Assembly (NCBI GenBank): GCA_902806575.1 | Contig: CADCXD010000019.1 | Span: forward strand, 62,001 to 126,000 | DNA: 64,000 nucleotides | Direction of reading: 5' to 3' | From: Jackrogersella multiformis | Taxonomy: Eukaryota > Ascomycota > Sordariomycetes > Xylariales > Hypoxylaceae | Shown: one piece after another, positions 23,760 to 35,968 of the stretch | Layout of the letters: each line of letters starts with the position of its first letter | Position numbering within the stretch: position 1 is the first letter of the stretch | The notes under the pieces: generated by a model | The model's database searches: none | What the model was told of the DNA's origin: nothing | What the model saw: the letters and a program-made list of their open reading frames with translations, nothing else | Made by a program: the position numbers and the translations under genes

Positions 23760-24543
23760 CATTTTAAAACCCTATAGTTGTTGTTGTATTAATAAGATAC
23801 TAGGTTATGTTCTAGGTTAGTTTTATTTATCTAGGGTTAATTTCGAGTTTCCAATAATATGTAATATATGATCAATTATGTGAAAGGGGAAACTTCGCTG
23901 TTGCGATTTCGGGTTGCGATAAAAGTATTACCATTACCCCTTTCTTTCTTTATTATTTTACTCCATACTACTACGCCGCATCGTCAAAGGCTAGGTTAGT
24001 GGATTAAAAATAACACTCATTAGCAACTACGCCATTGGTAAACATTTCGCTACGGCTTCATTAGCCAAATCTACCCTCGGACTAGTAGTTCTAAAATCGA
24101 CATGCTCAATACCTATGTTCCCTAGGGGTACCTACCTAGGTAAGGATAGAGTGTTGGTAGAAAGAAGAAGTATCAATCTCCAGTAGAGACAACCTGATAG
24201 GATCGCTCAATTACACAATGGTGAGGTTAATATGGGGAATCAGACAAGATGGGCTGATCCTCCTCCTAATGAATCGCGTTAATCTTCAATCTCGGACTGG
24301 ACGCGGAAATTTCAACTTGTCCGGTTCCCGCAGTAGGAACAAAGTCTGCGAGCGAGATAAATATAATAGATATCATTTCGATACTCTTAATCCATGTCTT
24401 TAGGATTTACGGTATTCCTGTTGAATCCTCACCTTTCGATTGGAGCAAGCTTCAAGTCGTACATGACCATCATCTGAGTTATTCTGCCTACCTAATCACC
24501 TCCTGTGTAAATATTGAGCATATAATCTAGTTGTTAACCTACA
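23760..24543. other. Intergenic, no gene seen
   Basis: 3' flank of the beta-lactamase-like gene and promoter of the DUF1772 gene. One CCTACCTAGGTA palindrome at about 24130. Nothing else supported. Confidence 0.6.
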
Positions 24544-25100
24544 ATGCCTTTCTTATCGACTCCTCTGACACTGTCAGCCACTGGTGGTATTCTGGGTTCC
24601 GCGTGGATATCAGGTAGGCTTGCGAGGATAGCCGATAAGGCCATAGTTACTTGTCTAACATATATGGAATCTATCTAGGGAGCATCGGGGCTCTGTCTAT
24701 CTGCGCGGTACCGGCAGTCCTCCGGAGCGGAACCACCGCGGAAGGGCTTCTCAGGGGTTGGCACTTACAATTCAGTAGGGGGATGTACTACATACCAACG
24801 ACAGGTGCCTTAATCGCGCTTAACTACCTCTACCTGGCGTACCGACACCGCCTAGTAGGTGCAGAGTGGAGGGGCTTTGCGGCAGGAGCTCTATCAAATC
24901 TGTTACTCCCCCCCTTCACGCTGCTCTTCATCGGCGGGATCAACAACATAATGATAACGGCTAACGCGGGCGCGGGAAAGCCACTCAGCCAGGAGGCTGC
25001 TAGGCAATTAATCGGCAGATGGGGAAACTTGAACGCTGTTCGAATCTTCATGCCGCTGGCGGGGCTGCGTTCGCTTTGTGGAATCTGCTTCAATGATTGA
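24544..25100 (+). CDS. DUF1772 (anthrone-oxygenase-like) membrane protein, C-terminus possibly frameshifted
   Basis: Small integral membrane protein of the DUF1772 family, whose members include anthrone oxygenases of polyketide pathways. Model: join(24544..24613, 24679..25100), 163 aa, one 65-nt intron. Seen: hydrophobic segments near residues 5-40, 68-85 and 92-118 (LLLPPFTLLFIGGINNIM), then the conserved polar helix ending in RWGNLNAVR. After PLAG (GGGG at 25061-25064) the called frame ends LRSLCGICFND. The frame one base over instead ends AFALWNLLQ with a stop at 25094-25096, which looks more like a membrane helix. No polyketide synthase is nearby, so the anthrone role is not supported. 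Confidence 0.75.
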
Positions 25101-25527
25101 AAGTGGTCTTGGTAGGGTAAAACGGATAAATTTGCATGAATAAAGGGGGGAGGGGGGGGACCCAAAGTAGTCGCTACGCTACTCCGTGTTCAGTATTTCT
25201 CTAAAGACAAACTGTAACATTAATTATGTCCAAAAATATGTCAAATATATCTTTTATCAAGTTTGGCTTCAGCATATATCCCAGTCTCAACCCCCTTAAA
25301 AACTTGTAAACGAGTTCACTCTAGGCTGTACCAGGTTATAATATTCTGTGATGTTTTTGTCTTGTTGTAAGCCCTACTGAAACAGATATAGGAGTTGTTG
25401 ATGGTATAGTATGATTATATATTTATGGAGAATATCTAGGTCGTGGTAGCATAGACCTTGTTGTAAATATTCTATACAGCGCCTAAACTGAGGCTCTGGA
25501 GGGAGGCACCGACAAAACCTCAGGAGC
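25101..25527. other. Short convergent intergenic
   Basis: Between convergent DUF1772 and transporter genes. A G-rich run (25145-25159) follows the DUF1772 stop. No gene seen. Confidence 0.6.
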
Positions 25528-27182
25528 TTAGACCAAAACCTCGAGTCTCATAGATCTAGGCACTGCTTCCACTGATACAGCGCTTGCAGCAACTGCCTCT
25601 GTCTCACTGTGGGGTTCCAGCTCGACTTCTTCACCTGCCGCTGGCTCACGCTCACGAGGAGCTGGATGAGCCCTACGCCTCGTCCCAAGACCAAGTGGTC
25701 GCAGAAACTGCGCAAGACTGCTGAGCCCCGCGGGCCTGTGAAACGCCTCCTGGATGTTTTCTAGCGACCGGCCGCGAGTTTCGGGCATGTAGGCGGCGAG
25801 CACGATTACGGTGCCGAGAGCTAGACCACCGAATAGGAAGTAGGCACCAAACGCGGACGCTTCTAAGAGGATCGGGGTTAGGATCGCCACGAGGAAATTC
25901 GTACCGAAGCACAAGCCCATAGCAACACAATTCGCCGCTGCGCGCGTGTGCCCCGGCTGGATCTCGCTGGCGTAGATTTTACCGACGATCCCCCAGGTCG
26001 CGCAATACGTCAAGCCGAAAACGAAGACGGCGATGATGACGAGCCATCTAGCGATGCCGTACGGATGAACCACGCCTGCTGCATAGAGGCTTCCCATGAA
26101 GAACATACAACTAGCGAGCGCAAGGCCGCCGTAGATGGCAGAAGTGCGTCTCCCCCATTTGTCGGCCAGTAAAAAGGCTGGGATGGAGATGATGAGCATC
26201 AAGATGGACGAGAGACCCGAAGCTAAGAAGGAAGCGTTATCTGAAGAGAGTCCAGCTTGTTCGAAAAGGATAGGGGCGTACTAAGAGGTAAGATGTGTTA
26301 ACATTCCACGAAGTAACGTGCTGCAGAATAGGGGCGAGCACGTACGTAAGTGATAGCATCTATGCCTGAGAGCTGGACCATCCCAAGGATGAACAACGCT
26401 AGAATTGTACGGGCGCGATAACCTCTCCTGAATAGGAGAGAGAAGCTCTGCCACGGCGACAGGCTAGGCGTCTGCTCGGTATTAGTGAGGAAATCTCGCT
26501 CGGCTTCGACCATATTGAAGTCGAGTCGCTCCAAAGCGCGACGTGCCTCGGCTTGCCTCCCCTTGAGCATGAGCCACCTCGGAGAATCCGGGAGTAGAAG
26601 GCAGGCCCAGGCGAGAAAGGCGGAAAAGGCGCACTGTAAGACATAGGGCAGACGCCAGGCCATGTCTGATTTGATATTGACGGTACCGTAACAGAAAAAA
26701 TATCCAACGCAAACTCCAGCTGTGGCCATAAATTGTGGCAATCCCGCCAAAGTCCCGCGGTACTTGACCGGTGCGATCTCACAGATGTATACGCTGGCGT
26801 TGCTGAGGCAAATCCCTTGGCCGAACCCAGCGATGGCTCTGCCGGCAATAAACTGGCCTAGACTGTAAGAGAGTCCCTGCACCAGCGCCCCTGTGCCGAG
26901 CAAGAGTGCACCGGGGATTATAACGGATATACGCCCGAACTTATCGGCAAGGTGCCCAGCAAACACGGATGGAACAGTACCCGTCAGCATGATAATCGAG
27001 ATCGTAATTCCTAGCATCGTAGACGAAAGTTGTCCTAGGGATTCGCTGAACTGGGGCATGTGTGTGATGGCACCGATCGAACCGGTGTCCAACCCATTAA
27101 GCAGACCAACGATTGAGACAGCAACTGATGCTATCACGTATCGTGGCGCAAAATAAGGGGACGAGGGGGGAGATGAGGCCAT
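25528..27182 (-). CDS. MFS sugar-porter-family transporter
   Basis: Twelve-helix plasma-membrane transporter of the sugar porter branch of the major facilitator superfamily. Model: complement(join(25528..26280, 26346..27182)), 529 aa, one 65-nt intron splitting the ITY/YAP junction after helix 7. Family marks: GLDTGSIGAI in helix 1, DKFGR after helix 2, the AGFGQGICL and YICEIAP segments of helices 4-5, PDSPRWL before the central loop, DKWGRR in the second half and PETRGRSLE after helix 12. The C-terminal tail of about 60 residues is Glu/Ala/Pro-rich. Sugar versus polyol or other substrate cannot be assigned. It has no adjacent catabolic partner on the same strand. Confidence 0.93.
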
Positions 27183-27930
27183 GGCTAGGATTGTACTTTT
27201 ATCGAGATACTCATTTGGATTGTATTACTTGACGATAATGAAGGATAAAAGAGAAAAAGGGACGAGTCTATATGTATACAGGTAGGTACCTAAGTAGGCA
27301 TATATGTGACGATATTTCTATACGCACAACTATCACACGGTAAGAACTAAACCATTTCTGTCCAGTCTAGGTAAGTTAGAACGACCGACCGACTCCCCAA
27401 TCACAAACATCCCTTACCCCATCCCCATCGTGATCCCCGCCGGCCCCGGAGTTGTGTGGTATCCACCCACCGGGGAAGTTCCGTATTATTATTGTATTCT
27501 CCCATGCTCCGCTCAAGCTTCCATGTCATTGACGAATGAGAAAAGACTGGTTTATCTGCGTTCTACCCCGTTAATGCTCATGGAGGTCATCGAAAAGTCT
27601 CCAACGTTGAAAAGATGTGTAATAGATGGGGCTAGTATCGTGAAGCGGTGTAGATGGGTGTGGAAATAGACACTTGTTCTGGACCGGAAGATAATGCTTT
27701 CAAATCAAATCATTGAGGGGAATTATTAACACGAGGAGTCGATGTCGAAAATTCCCACTCCAGTCTACTGAGAACGGGGCGGTCTTGGAATATAAGGGCG
27801 AAGTTCTACATTTACCCCGGATTATCCTCTGCAAACTATTTGGTTAAACCTTTTAGTATTTCGCTTCCTCAAAGTTGAATATGTGGTTGATATCAAATAT
27901 ACATCATATTTACAGACCAGCGCGCGCCTA
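27183..27930. other. Intergenic, no gene seen
   Basis: Promoter of the transporter and 3' flank of the acyltransferase gene. One GGTAGGTACC unit near 27285. No other structure recognised. Confidence 0.6.
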
Positions 27931-30828
27931 TTACAAATGCGCCCTACCCTCTAATCTTCTTCTCTTTCTTTCCGCCTTAACAGCCTTCTTGAGTTTCGCC
28001 GCCTCTTCATTATTCAGCTTGGCCTCGGTTTTGCTCTCTGGACTAGTTGCCTCCTCAAACAGCTTTGCACCTAGCGTATCCGTCAGCCTCAGAACCCGCG
28101 TGCTGACCGTTGCGCCGTCCCTTCTGTTCTTGCCCTCACGTCTGCTTGACGCGATGCGCTCGATGAAATTCCAGAGCCTGCCCGACGGCTGTAGGGCACC
28201 AGAGTTCGGATCGCGAGAGGGCATCCACTCAGATGAGAGACGTAGGCTAGGCGGGACCCTCGAGTCTTTTGACCGGACCACGTAAATGATGCCTTCCTCC
28301 TCGAAGCGCTGGTACGAATTCTTCAGCGTTTCCTTGTTCACTGCCTCGAAATAGCTTAAGTCGCCTTGGTGGTAAAGAGTTTTGCCCGCCTGTCATGGAT
28401 GTTAGTCTTGGTTCTTCTTATTTTTAAAGCAAATATTTGATTGAGGACTTACCAATTGGGTGGTGTTTTGCGCCTTCGCTACCTCAATCCAAATTACATC
28501 ACCATCTTTCTGCCCGAGGGGAGGAGTAAGTCCCATCAACGAAACAGCAGCAAGCCAGGTAGACTCGATGAACGGCCAGATTAGAAAACAGTAGAAGTCA
28601 TAGTTCTCTCTTCCAGCAGCTCTCTCTTCTTCGGCAAGTCCGATGCTCAATATACTACCCTGCTCATCCCTTTTGAGGTCGAGAACACGGTCGTTCTCTA
28701 ACCCAACCAATGTTTTCTCTAGATTTACTGCTAATCCTTCCCCTGGGAAGATGAACTCTCCACGGAATAGCGACGAAAGGAACAATACTTGCTCCTTCAG
28801 GTTGCTGTAGGATATTTCCTGGTGAGCCGGGCCGCCGCCTAGTTTCACACGTGTGTACATGCCGGCGCTGATTAGAGCCTCGGAGATAAAAAGGTGAATC
28901 GTCATATTGCGATCTACAAAAAATTAGCGTTTACTTCAGCACTTACACCTTTAAGGGAAATAAAGTGGTACAGGAATATCTACCTCGGGGGTGATAATTC
29001 CAATGGGGATTCAATCAGGGAATTGTAGGGGTCGAGGATAGACTAAATGGGATGAAGGTATGACTTAAAAGTAACTCACAAAAGGAGAGTTGAAATCTGT
29101 CCACGGCATAGTACGTCGACTCTGCCAGTCCTTGTACAACACCGACGAGGTCCTTTCCGAGAACCTCTAACCCTCGTTCTACGACATCGGATAAAGGGGC
29201 ACTCCCAAAATGCGCGACACGCCCCCCTTTTGCTCCCACTCGGGCAATGAGCCATTCGATCCGCCGGATAAGTTCCGACATACCCACCCCACGGCCTCTA
29301 AGGGTAAGCAGTACGGTTCCAATCAAAGCAGTAGGCATGACCACGGACACGTTGTTGATGTCCGACAGAACTTTGTATCCCATAGTCCTCAACAATTTCT
29401 GCTTGATTGCAGCATTCTCCAGCGTCTTCATGTCCAGTTTCAAAGTGTCAGGTGATTTAGTGATCTTCGTCAGCTGTTCGTCGATGTATGTGCGCAAGCT
29501 CCAAGGCTCGTGGAAGCGAACGTCTACCCTCCCTAACCGCAGTGATAGGATAGATGATCCGCCGCTTAAGAAATCGGCCAAATTCTCTTTCTTTTTGGGA
29601 ACCCCTAAGAGTTCTGTAACGTAGCCCTCCGTCTCGATAACCTTGTCATATTGTGTACTCACTGGGCACACGATGGCGTCCTCGACTCTACCGGATAGTA
29701 AGCTATCCAATATGAAGCTTAAAATTCCGAACTTAGGTGGGAGTAGCTTTCCCGTCCTTGAACGACCTCCCTCGATGAAGCACTCGAAATTATATCCACC
29801 CTGGAGTAGAGTGTCTATATAGGCTTGTACGAGGGTTGTGTACAGTGTGTCATTCCCGAAGGACCGTCTAATCCACATAGCGCCTTAGATGGTAAGCTCG
29901 CTGGATGTTTAGCTAGGCGCGGTGGTGATAAAGACTTACCTGCATGCTGTAGAAAGCTCCCAACGACTGGAAAATTAAGATTATCTCCAGCAACAACAAC
30001 CGGCAATGCCAAACCCAACCTGTAGCAAATTAATTGCATGGAAACGTAATCGACATGTGACCGATGAGAGGGCAAAAAGATGATGCTCTGCTTCTTCCTC
30101 TCTGCCACTTCAGCTACCTTTCTCAATCTCAAAACTTCTTCGCTAGACACATGTATTCCTACGCATCTGATCAGCACATGTAAGCGAGCACGAAGGCATA
30201 CCGACGCTCACCTTGGTGATATGCTCTCGTAAGCAGTTGTGTGACCAAATAGTATGCGCCCCTGATGAAGGTTTTACTCTCGAATTTGCAAATCATATGA
30301 TTCGTCATTTTTTCTGCCACCTCTCGAATGCCCGATTCTATGATAGCCCGCCTCTGGGCCTTTTTGCTAATGAAATCCTTGTCATCTTTTCTAAGCCACC
30401 CTTCCCTCTCCTCAATTTCCAGCCGCTTGTCAGCTAGGTGGGATATTCGAGTCTGTAAGAGAGGTGCTGACACGACAGCATTCTTCATCTGCTCGGAGAA
30501 ACCAGAGTAGAACAAGGGCTGGCCGATGACCTTGTCGTAAGCTCGCCACCCCGTGCCAGAGACGTATAGGGAGACTTCACGGAGGAATCTAGATAGGCGA
30601 GGGATTGGTGGTTAGCATTCTACAATGTCCAGCAGTACGGAAAGCAAAGGTTCGAACAGCATACTGCAGAGGTTCTGACCGGAAGCGAGCCATGTTATGC
30701 ATCAATGGTTCATCTCGGTCATCATCACGGCGAGCTTCGACGTAGCTTCTCGGCTGAAGGGTAATCTGGTCGCCTAATATTTGTAAGTCAGGCGCAGAGT
30801 CGCGCGTCGGATCTTCGTCTTGCGCCAT
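27931..30828 (-). CDS. Glycerol-3-phosphate / dihydroxyacetone-phosphate acyltransferase (PlsB-like)
   Basis: First acyl-transfer step of glycerolipid synthesis, in the ER, peroxisome or mitochondrial membrane. Model: complement(join(27931..28389, 28453..28913, 29080..29883, 29940..30158, 30212..30588, 30665..30828)), 827 aa. The acyltransferase block I HRSHVD lies at about residues 211-216, followed by VVVAGDNLNFPVVG. Substrate block III is FIEGGRSRTGK and block IV is AIVCPVSTQYDKVIE. The C-terminal LSFYRNMTIHLFI segment is formed across an intron. The order and length fit the animal GPAT/DHAPAT-like family present in filamentous fungi but not the yeast Gat1/Gat2 type. The C-terminus is basic (KAERKRRRLEGRAHL). 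It is divergent from POP4. Substrate preference (G3P or DHAP) is unresolved. Confidence 0.9.
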
Positions 30829-31547
30829 GATGATATTATGGTCAGGGACTACGGAATGGATGGGATCGATGGTTTTCGCATTGGTTGCAGCCGAGGATAT
30901 ATCAGCAGCTTAGGAGTATTACATGCTACGAGCATGGCCGAAGGAATAAGTATGTGATTTCCATAGAGAGAATGAAAGGGAATTATTTCATTATTCTAGT
31001 CTATAAACTTGGAATATGTCGGAGTGGTCTCATTACTAGGTACCTAGGGTGTAGAGAAATAGAAATCGACTACTGAAGACACGAAAGGTGAATGGGATCC
31101 GTGGATGTGGATGTATTTGGTAAGTTTACTACGGTACCTACCTCATAGTGTATTTATCTGGTAAGTTTTGTCCACTTGGGTAGCTCCTGACCAGGTAGGT
31201 GTGTACCTAGATAGCTAGTGTTAGAGGGCAGCTGCCGGGTAAGCAGCCAGTGGAGGGACCTCGACCGTTTAATGCCGAGGCTTCGGGGTGGATCATTTGA
31301 AGCCGCTAAAAGCCTAGTGTAGAGCTACCCCATGGTCCCCACTAGGTAGGTAGCATCCACTAATGGATGCCAGCCTCTAAAGTTCCAAAAATCTTCAATA
31401 CCTACATACCTAGGTACCTACCTAAGGTATCTACTTCGCACCTACATAGATGGTGCCAGAGAGAATTTAACAGCAATTTCCTTCGCGCCAAACCAAGATG
31501 CGATACATGATTTACTAAATCTCGAATACAACAACCTCCATATCGAC
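30829..31547. other. Divergent promoter region of acyltransferase and POP4
   Basis: 719 bp with TACCTAGG-type palindromes at about 31037-31050, 31130-31215 and 31345-31440. No gene in it. Confidence 0.6.
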
Positions 31548-32258
31548 ATGGCATCAAACAATACCAATAACAAAAATAACCAGTCACTAACCCACGAGCT
31601 CCTCTCTCGAGCCCACAGCCCGGATAGCACGAATCGCATATTCGCCGAGAAGATTCAACACCGACCACTATTCCTCAAGCCAAACTCTCCTCCTCCATCC
31701 TCTAGCGCCCGCGACGCCCGAAGGAAAGCTCGAGACGAGAAGCAGAAGCGCGCGAAGGCTCTGAAACCAAAGCCTCTATCGGCGCGGCAACGGCGCAAGC
31801 TCGGGGTCTACGACGTTCCTAAAGACGGCCAGAAGTATGCTGTGTTCGAGCCGTTAAACCGGTTGTGGCTGGGGTATATTCGGGAAATACTAGGGAGCGA
31901 ACTGTTCAGCGGAGGGCAAGGCGCCGCGGCCAAACTAAGCGCTGCCGACTTCCATGGCGCCGAGGTCGAAGTCTCTCGCAGTGGCTGTCCCAGTCGCGTC
32001 GGCATCCGGGGTATCGTGGTCAAAGACGCGCGCTTCGTCTTCGAGATAATTACGCGGAGGAACCAGATTAAGACCGTGCCGAAGGAGGGCACCATGTTCC
32101 GCATCAGCGTCCCTCCCGCGCAAAATCAGGATCAGGCGAACGATGCCACTCAAGATCGGAAACCATTTACGTTTGAGATACATGGCGACCAGTTCCAGCA
32201 CCGGTCCACAGATCGCGCAACCAAGAAATTTAAGCTTCATTATTTGAAGAATCTCTGA
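31548..32258 (+). CDS. POP4: Ribonuclease P/MRP protein subunit POP4 (Rpp29)
   Basis: Nucleolar RNA-binding subunit shared by RNase P (tRNA 5' maturation) and RNase MRP. Intronless, 236 aa. A polar Asn-rich N-terminus and a basic stretch (about residues 58-85, RDARRKARDEKQKRAKALK) precede the Sm-like beta-barrel. The barrel begins around VFEPLNRLWLGYIREIL and includes AAKLSAADFHGAEVEV, GIRGIVVKDARFVFEI, and VPKEGTMFRI followed by FTFEIHGDQFQHR, the diagnostic Rpp29 sequence. Start is the first ATG. It is convergent with the second amidase, about 0.93 kb away. Confidence 0.95.
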   Translation: MASNNTNNKNNQSLTHELLSRAHSPDSTNRIFAEKIQHRPLFLKPNSPPPSSSARDARRKARDEKQKRAKALKPKPLSARQRRKLGVYDVPKDGQKYAVFEPLNRLWLGYIREILGSELFSGGQGAAAKLSAADFHGAEVEVSRSGCPSRVGIRGIVVKDARFVFEIITRRNQIKTVPKEGTMFRISVPPAQNQDQANDATQDRKPFTFEIHGDQFQHRSTDRATKKFKLHYLKNL

Positions 32259-33185
32259 GGCTATCTACTCTTGGCAATTATTGATATACGCTCCAGCTGC
32301 ATAATATCCTCACCGCCGTAGCTACGGCCATATCGGCAACTACTCTGTGTCAGGCTCAGCAACGTTCTTGCTAGAATGGCCCTCGCTTTATGCGTAACCA
32401 ATGCTGATCGGATGCCTAGGGATAGTCATCGGATCGAGCCCCACGAAAGTAGAAATCCCGAAAACTGAAATTATCAGGAGGCCACTCGCATCCTATTTCA
32501 GGTGCTTATGCTGAGGGGCTTCTGAATTGATTCTGAGGGGACGGACTTCACAACCTTGAATTGGATGTAATTCCATGCCTTACGAGCTATAGGCTTATGT
32601 AAGAGTAACCATACCAGATCGATAAAGCTAGATTATCGTCTATGATGTCGTCCTCAAGGAATGTAGAGTACACAATTGAGGTCCAATGGCATACGATGGT
32701 CCCAAGTGTCCATTAACCAGAATTTATTGTATGTCACCTAATGAAAACGAGCCCAATCGTGTGTCTGGTCCATTAGGTCATCATATACTAGACTAGAATA
32801 GGATCTACCCACCTCCTATACTTGACCATCTTTGCGCCAACATGGTCCAACTACCTACCTTCCTATTAGTTGCAAGAAGGTTCCTCACAGCAATCTCATT
32901 TACCACACCACCGACGACCGAAGCATAAAAAGAAGACAGCAATTCGGGATTTTTCCTTCTTCAGATAAGAAACCTCTCTACGGAGAAATTGCGACGTATC
33001 GGCTCATTAAGGAATCCTTTAAGCTTCATGCGCAGACAAGATTTAAGAACCACTAAACAATAATAAATACAACCCCCAGCATCTCGAAGGGTCGCACTAA
33101 ACCCAGGACCCTCGTCTCGTTTCGCACATCCCACGCGCGCGGGCCAACCTGCACAAGCACCAAACCCGGCTCTCCTACCCCCCTT
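32259..33185. other. Intergenic, no gene seen
   Basis: Lies between convergent POP4 and amidase genes. No coding exon or repeat array recognised. GC content rises near 33130 into the GC-rich 3' exon of the amidase. Confidence 0.55.
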
Positions 33186-35049
33186 TCACGCAGGCACAGC
33201 AGCCGGCAAGCCCGCCTCCTCGAGCAGGATCTGCGCGGCCCTCAACAGCTTCTCGTCGTCGTACCTGCGCGCGACGAGCTGCAGGGAGATGGGCGCGCCG
33301 CGGTAGCCCTCGGCGCCGTGCGTCTTCCACAGGCCGTGCACGTAGGCGTCGGCGTCGCTGGCGGGCGCGTAGTCCGGCTCGTACTCGAAGGGGGCCTCGC
33401 GTTCGGGCGCGGCGACGGCGTCGGCGGCGGGGAAGACGACGGCCGGGTAGTCGAGCAGGTTCCACTGGGCGGTGTAGCCCCAGTAGCGGCTGGTGTCGAG
33501 CTTGGGGGCGACGCCGGGGCCGGCGGGGCACAGGATCACGTCGACGGGGCGCCCGGAGGGGCTCGACTTCGCCGTTTCGTTCCACAGCTGCGCGTACTTG
33601 GTGCGGTAGCCGTCGCGCTCGGCGGCCGCGTCCCAGAGGGAGGCGACGGTGTGCTCCTTGAGGTGCGGGTTGTCGTGGAGGATGAACTTGGACAGGGGGA
33701 GCCACGGTTCGCCGGATGATTCTACCGCTTCTCTTTCCTCCGCGCCGCCGTCTGCGAAGTATAGTTTCGCCTGTGGGCTCTGTTAGACATGGTGCGGGGA
33801 CGGTGTGATTGTGATCATAGAGAGGGGAAAACATACAATGATAGACCACGCAAGATCATGTTTCCAGGGCTCCCAATCCACGATTTCGATGTTGGGGCTC
33901 TTCTCGAGTTTCGCTACAAGCTCGGTGAGAGCCCTCAGGATGGGAGGGTGCGGTCTCACAACTTTGTCGTTGTAGATGACGCCGACTCTAAGTTTCCTAT
34001 CCGGATAGAATATCGCGGAATCCTTCCAGTCTACGGCGGCTAGGTTCGGCTGTCTCAACCACGGCTTTTGGTCTATGATCGTCTTGGAAAAGAGTCTCAG
34101 GCCTTCTAGGCTCGTTGATAGAGGTCCCGTAGTACCAAGGATGGACTCGGCGCCAGCCATGGCAACAGTCCATCCGAAGTTCGGCAGGCGTTGAGTCGTA
34201 GGCTTGAAGCCGAAAATGCCATTGTTCGCTGCTGGGACCCGGATGGATCCGCCGATATCACTTCCTATACCGAGGACTGAGCCGCGGAGCCCAACAAGTG
34301 CGCCTTCTCCGCCCGAAGAACCGCCAGCTGTCAGCGTTGTGTTGTAAGGGTTTACGGTGGCTCTAAACAATTGCCAGTCAGCTAGCTCTAAGACACTTAC
34401 AGCTACCCCCTCTAGAGCAGAGGTGAGCTGATGCCGAGGTGAATACTTACCCGTACAAGTTACTATGACTCTCGATATGCATCAGTGTTTGCGGCTGCGT
34501 AGTTCTCACATAGAACACCGCACCGGCGTCCCATAGATATTGTAGGATCAAGGCATCTTCTTCGGGGACTCGTCCGACCCAACTAATGTAGGCCGCATTC
34601 GTCTCTTCGCCCTTGAAGCCGATATGCTCCTTGACGCTGATCGGGATTCCGTGTAGTGGACCGATCGGCTTCTTATTAGCAGCTAGATATTGATCGAGCT
34701 CAGCTGCTCTCTCCAGAGCTCGCTTCGGCATCACCTCTGTGATGCAGTTGCTCAGCGCCTGGGCAAGGCCGGCCCGGCGCAAGAAAGCATTGGCGACTAA
34801 CGTCGAGCTCCATTCGCCCGAGGCTATCTTCTTAACCAAGTCCTCGACATCTGTACCCGTAATCTTAGTCTCTTCCTCTGTTAGCACTTTATTCGGAATA
34901 TCCGTAGTGTTCAGGGGAATCTCCTCTGGACGTAATTCCGGTACCGGCGGGTGAATCTCCGCGATTGTTGCATCCCTATATCGCTGCCGGTCGGTGGCAA
35001 CATCCTGCCATGTTGCCCCGTTAGCAATTGTGACGGTAGCGGGAGCCAT
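33186..35049 (-). CDS. Amidase (acetamidase-like), second paralogue, GC-rich last exon
   Basis: Amidase-signature hydrolase related to fungal acetamidases. Model: complement(join(33186..33770, 33837..34362, 34451..35049)), 569 aa, introns 66 and 88 nt. The triad is intact: K140 (PISVKEH), S215 (GGSSGG), S239 (SDIGGSIRVP). The region around SNCITEV aligns gap-free with the first amidase at 3480-5541, so the two are distant paralogues with mostly different intron sets. Most of exon 3 (about 33186-33720) is strikingly GC-rich with G/C at nearly every third position, while exons 1-2 are balanced. The C-terminal motifs YWGYTAQWNLLDYPAVVFP and GAPISLQLVARRYDDEKLL are normal, so the exon is coding and intact. 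Substrate unknown. Confidence 0.93.
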
Positions 35050-35968
35050 ATTTAACTATGGAATTCGAATGTGAGTCGCGAGGAGGGTAGATGGAGTCCG
35101 GACTGATTTTAGACGATTTCAGACTATGCGATAAATCTACCTACCTAGGTACCTAGGCATGCTCCCATTCGAGGTAAATCACAAGATATATATCCAGTCG
35201 TTACCTCCTGGAAACGATAACCCGTACGGGTAATAGATCATCCAATGGTTTATCAGCATGGTTCCAAGGTTACTTTGGGTTTTTGATTGCAAAGAGACAG
35301 GAAAGATAGGGATCCCGCGATAGACTTGCTTGATAAGTTAGACTCATGCAAGAGACCGGGTCGATACGGCATACCTACCTAGGTACCTTAGGTGGTAGTT
35401 AGGTAGTCCTCCAGGCCTCAACCTGCTCACCTACCTGGTAGGTACCTATCTCAATATCTAAGTGTCAGACTAGGCTCCCTAGAAAAACCTAGACAGCTAA
35501 ATCCCACCATAATGAAATGCGACGTCGATACTCTCTACCTAGTCATCATACCAAATTTAGCTTGATATCTAGATACCCTGCAGTTGATGTAGATCCCAAC
35601 TGTAGCGACACCCCTTTATTACGACTTCGCCTTTTAGTTGGAGGTAAGGTTATTCAAGGGTAGAAGATAAAGCCGTTCTTATATAGGTTCCGAAAAATGA
35701 GTCATCATTGGACACGATGCTATCGTAGTGCATATATATGTTGCTTCCTCGAATATGCGTCAATAGACAAGGAACATAAAGGTTAGGGAATGATGTTGGT
35801 CCAAATAACCTCATTAACATCAATGCAAGTGAATCATTTATCCTCACCATCTCGGTTGACTGTTTAGCATCAGCGTATACATCAATCAAATTTAGGTATC
35901 AAGGTCCAGGGGTAGGATCGTAGATCGAACTTGGCCCTGTTGGCACCGTTGAAAGACAGACGAATGGA
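35050..35968. other. Intergenic with palindromic repeats
   Basis: Amidase promoter region and TPR gene 3' flank. Palindromic TACCTAGGTACCTAGG units at about 35140-35160 and 35370-35450. No gene supported. Confidence 0.6.

Noticed and set aside
24544..27182. DUF1772 gene as part of a polyketide cluster
   Set aside because: No polyketide synthase, thioesterase or other tailoring enzyme within the window; the neighbour is a sugar-type transporter.
33175..33849. Long Arg/Pro-rich open frame on the minus strand (224 codons)
   Set aside because: It is an off-frame shadow of the GC-rich last exon of the amidase; the residue composition is that of a shifted GC-rich codon pattern and the amidase frame has the family motifs.
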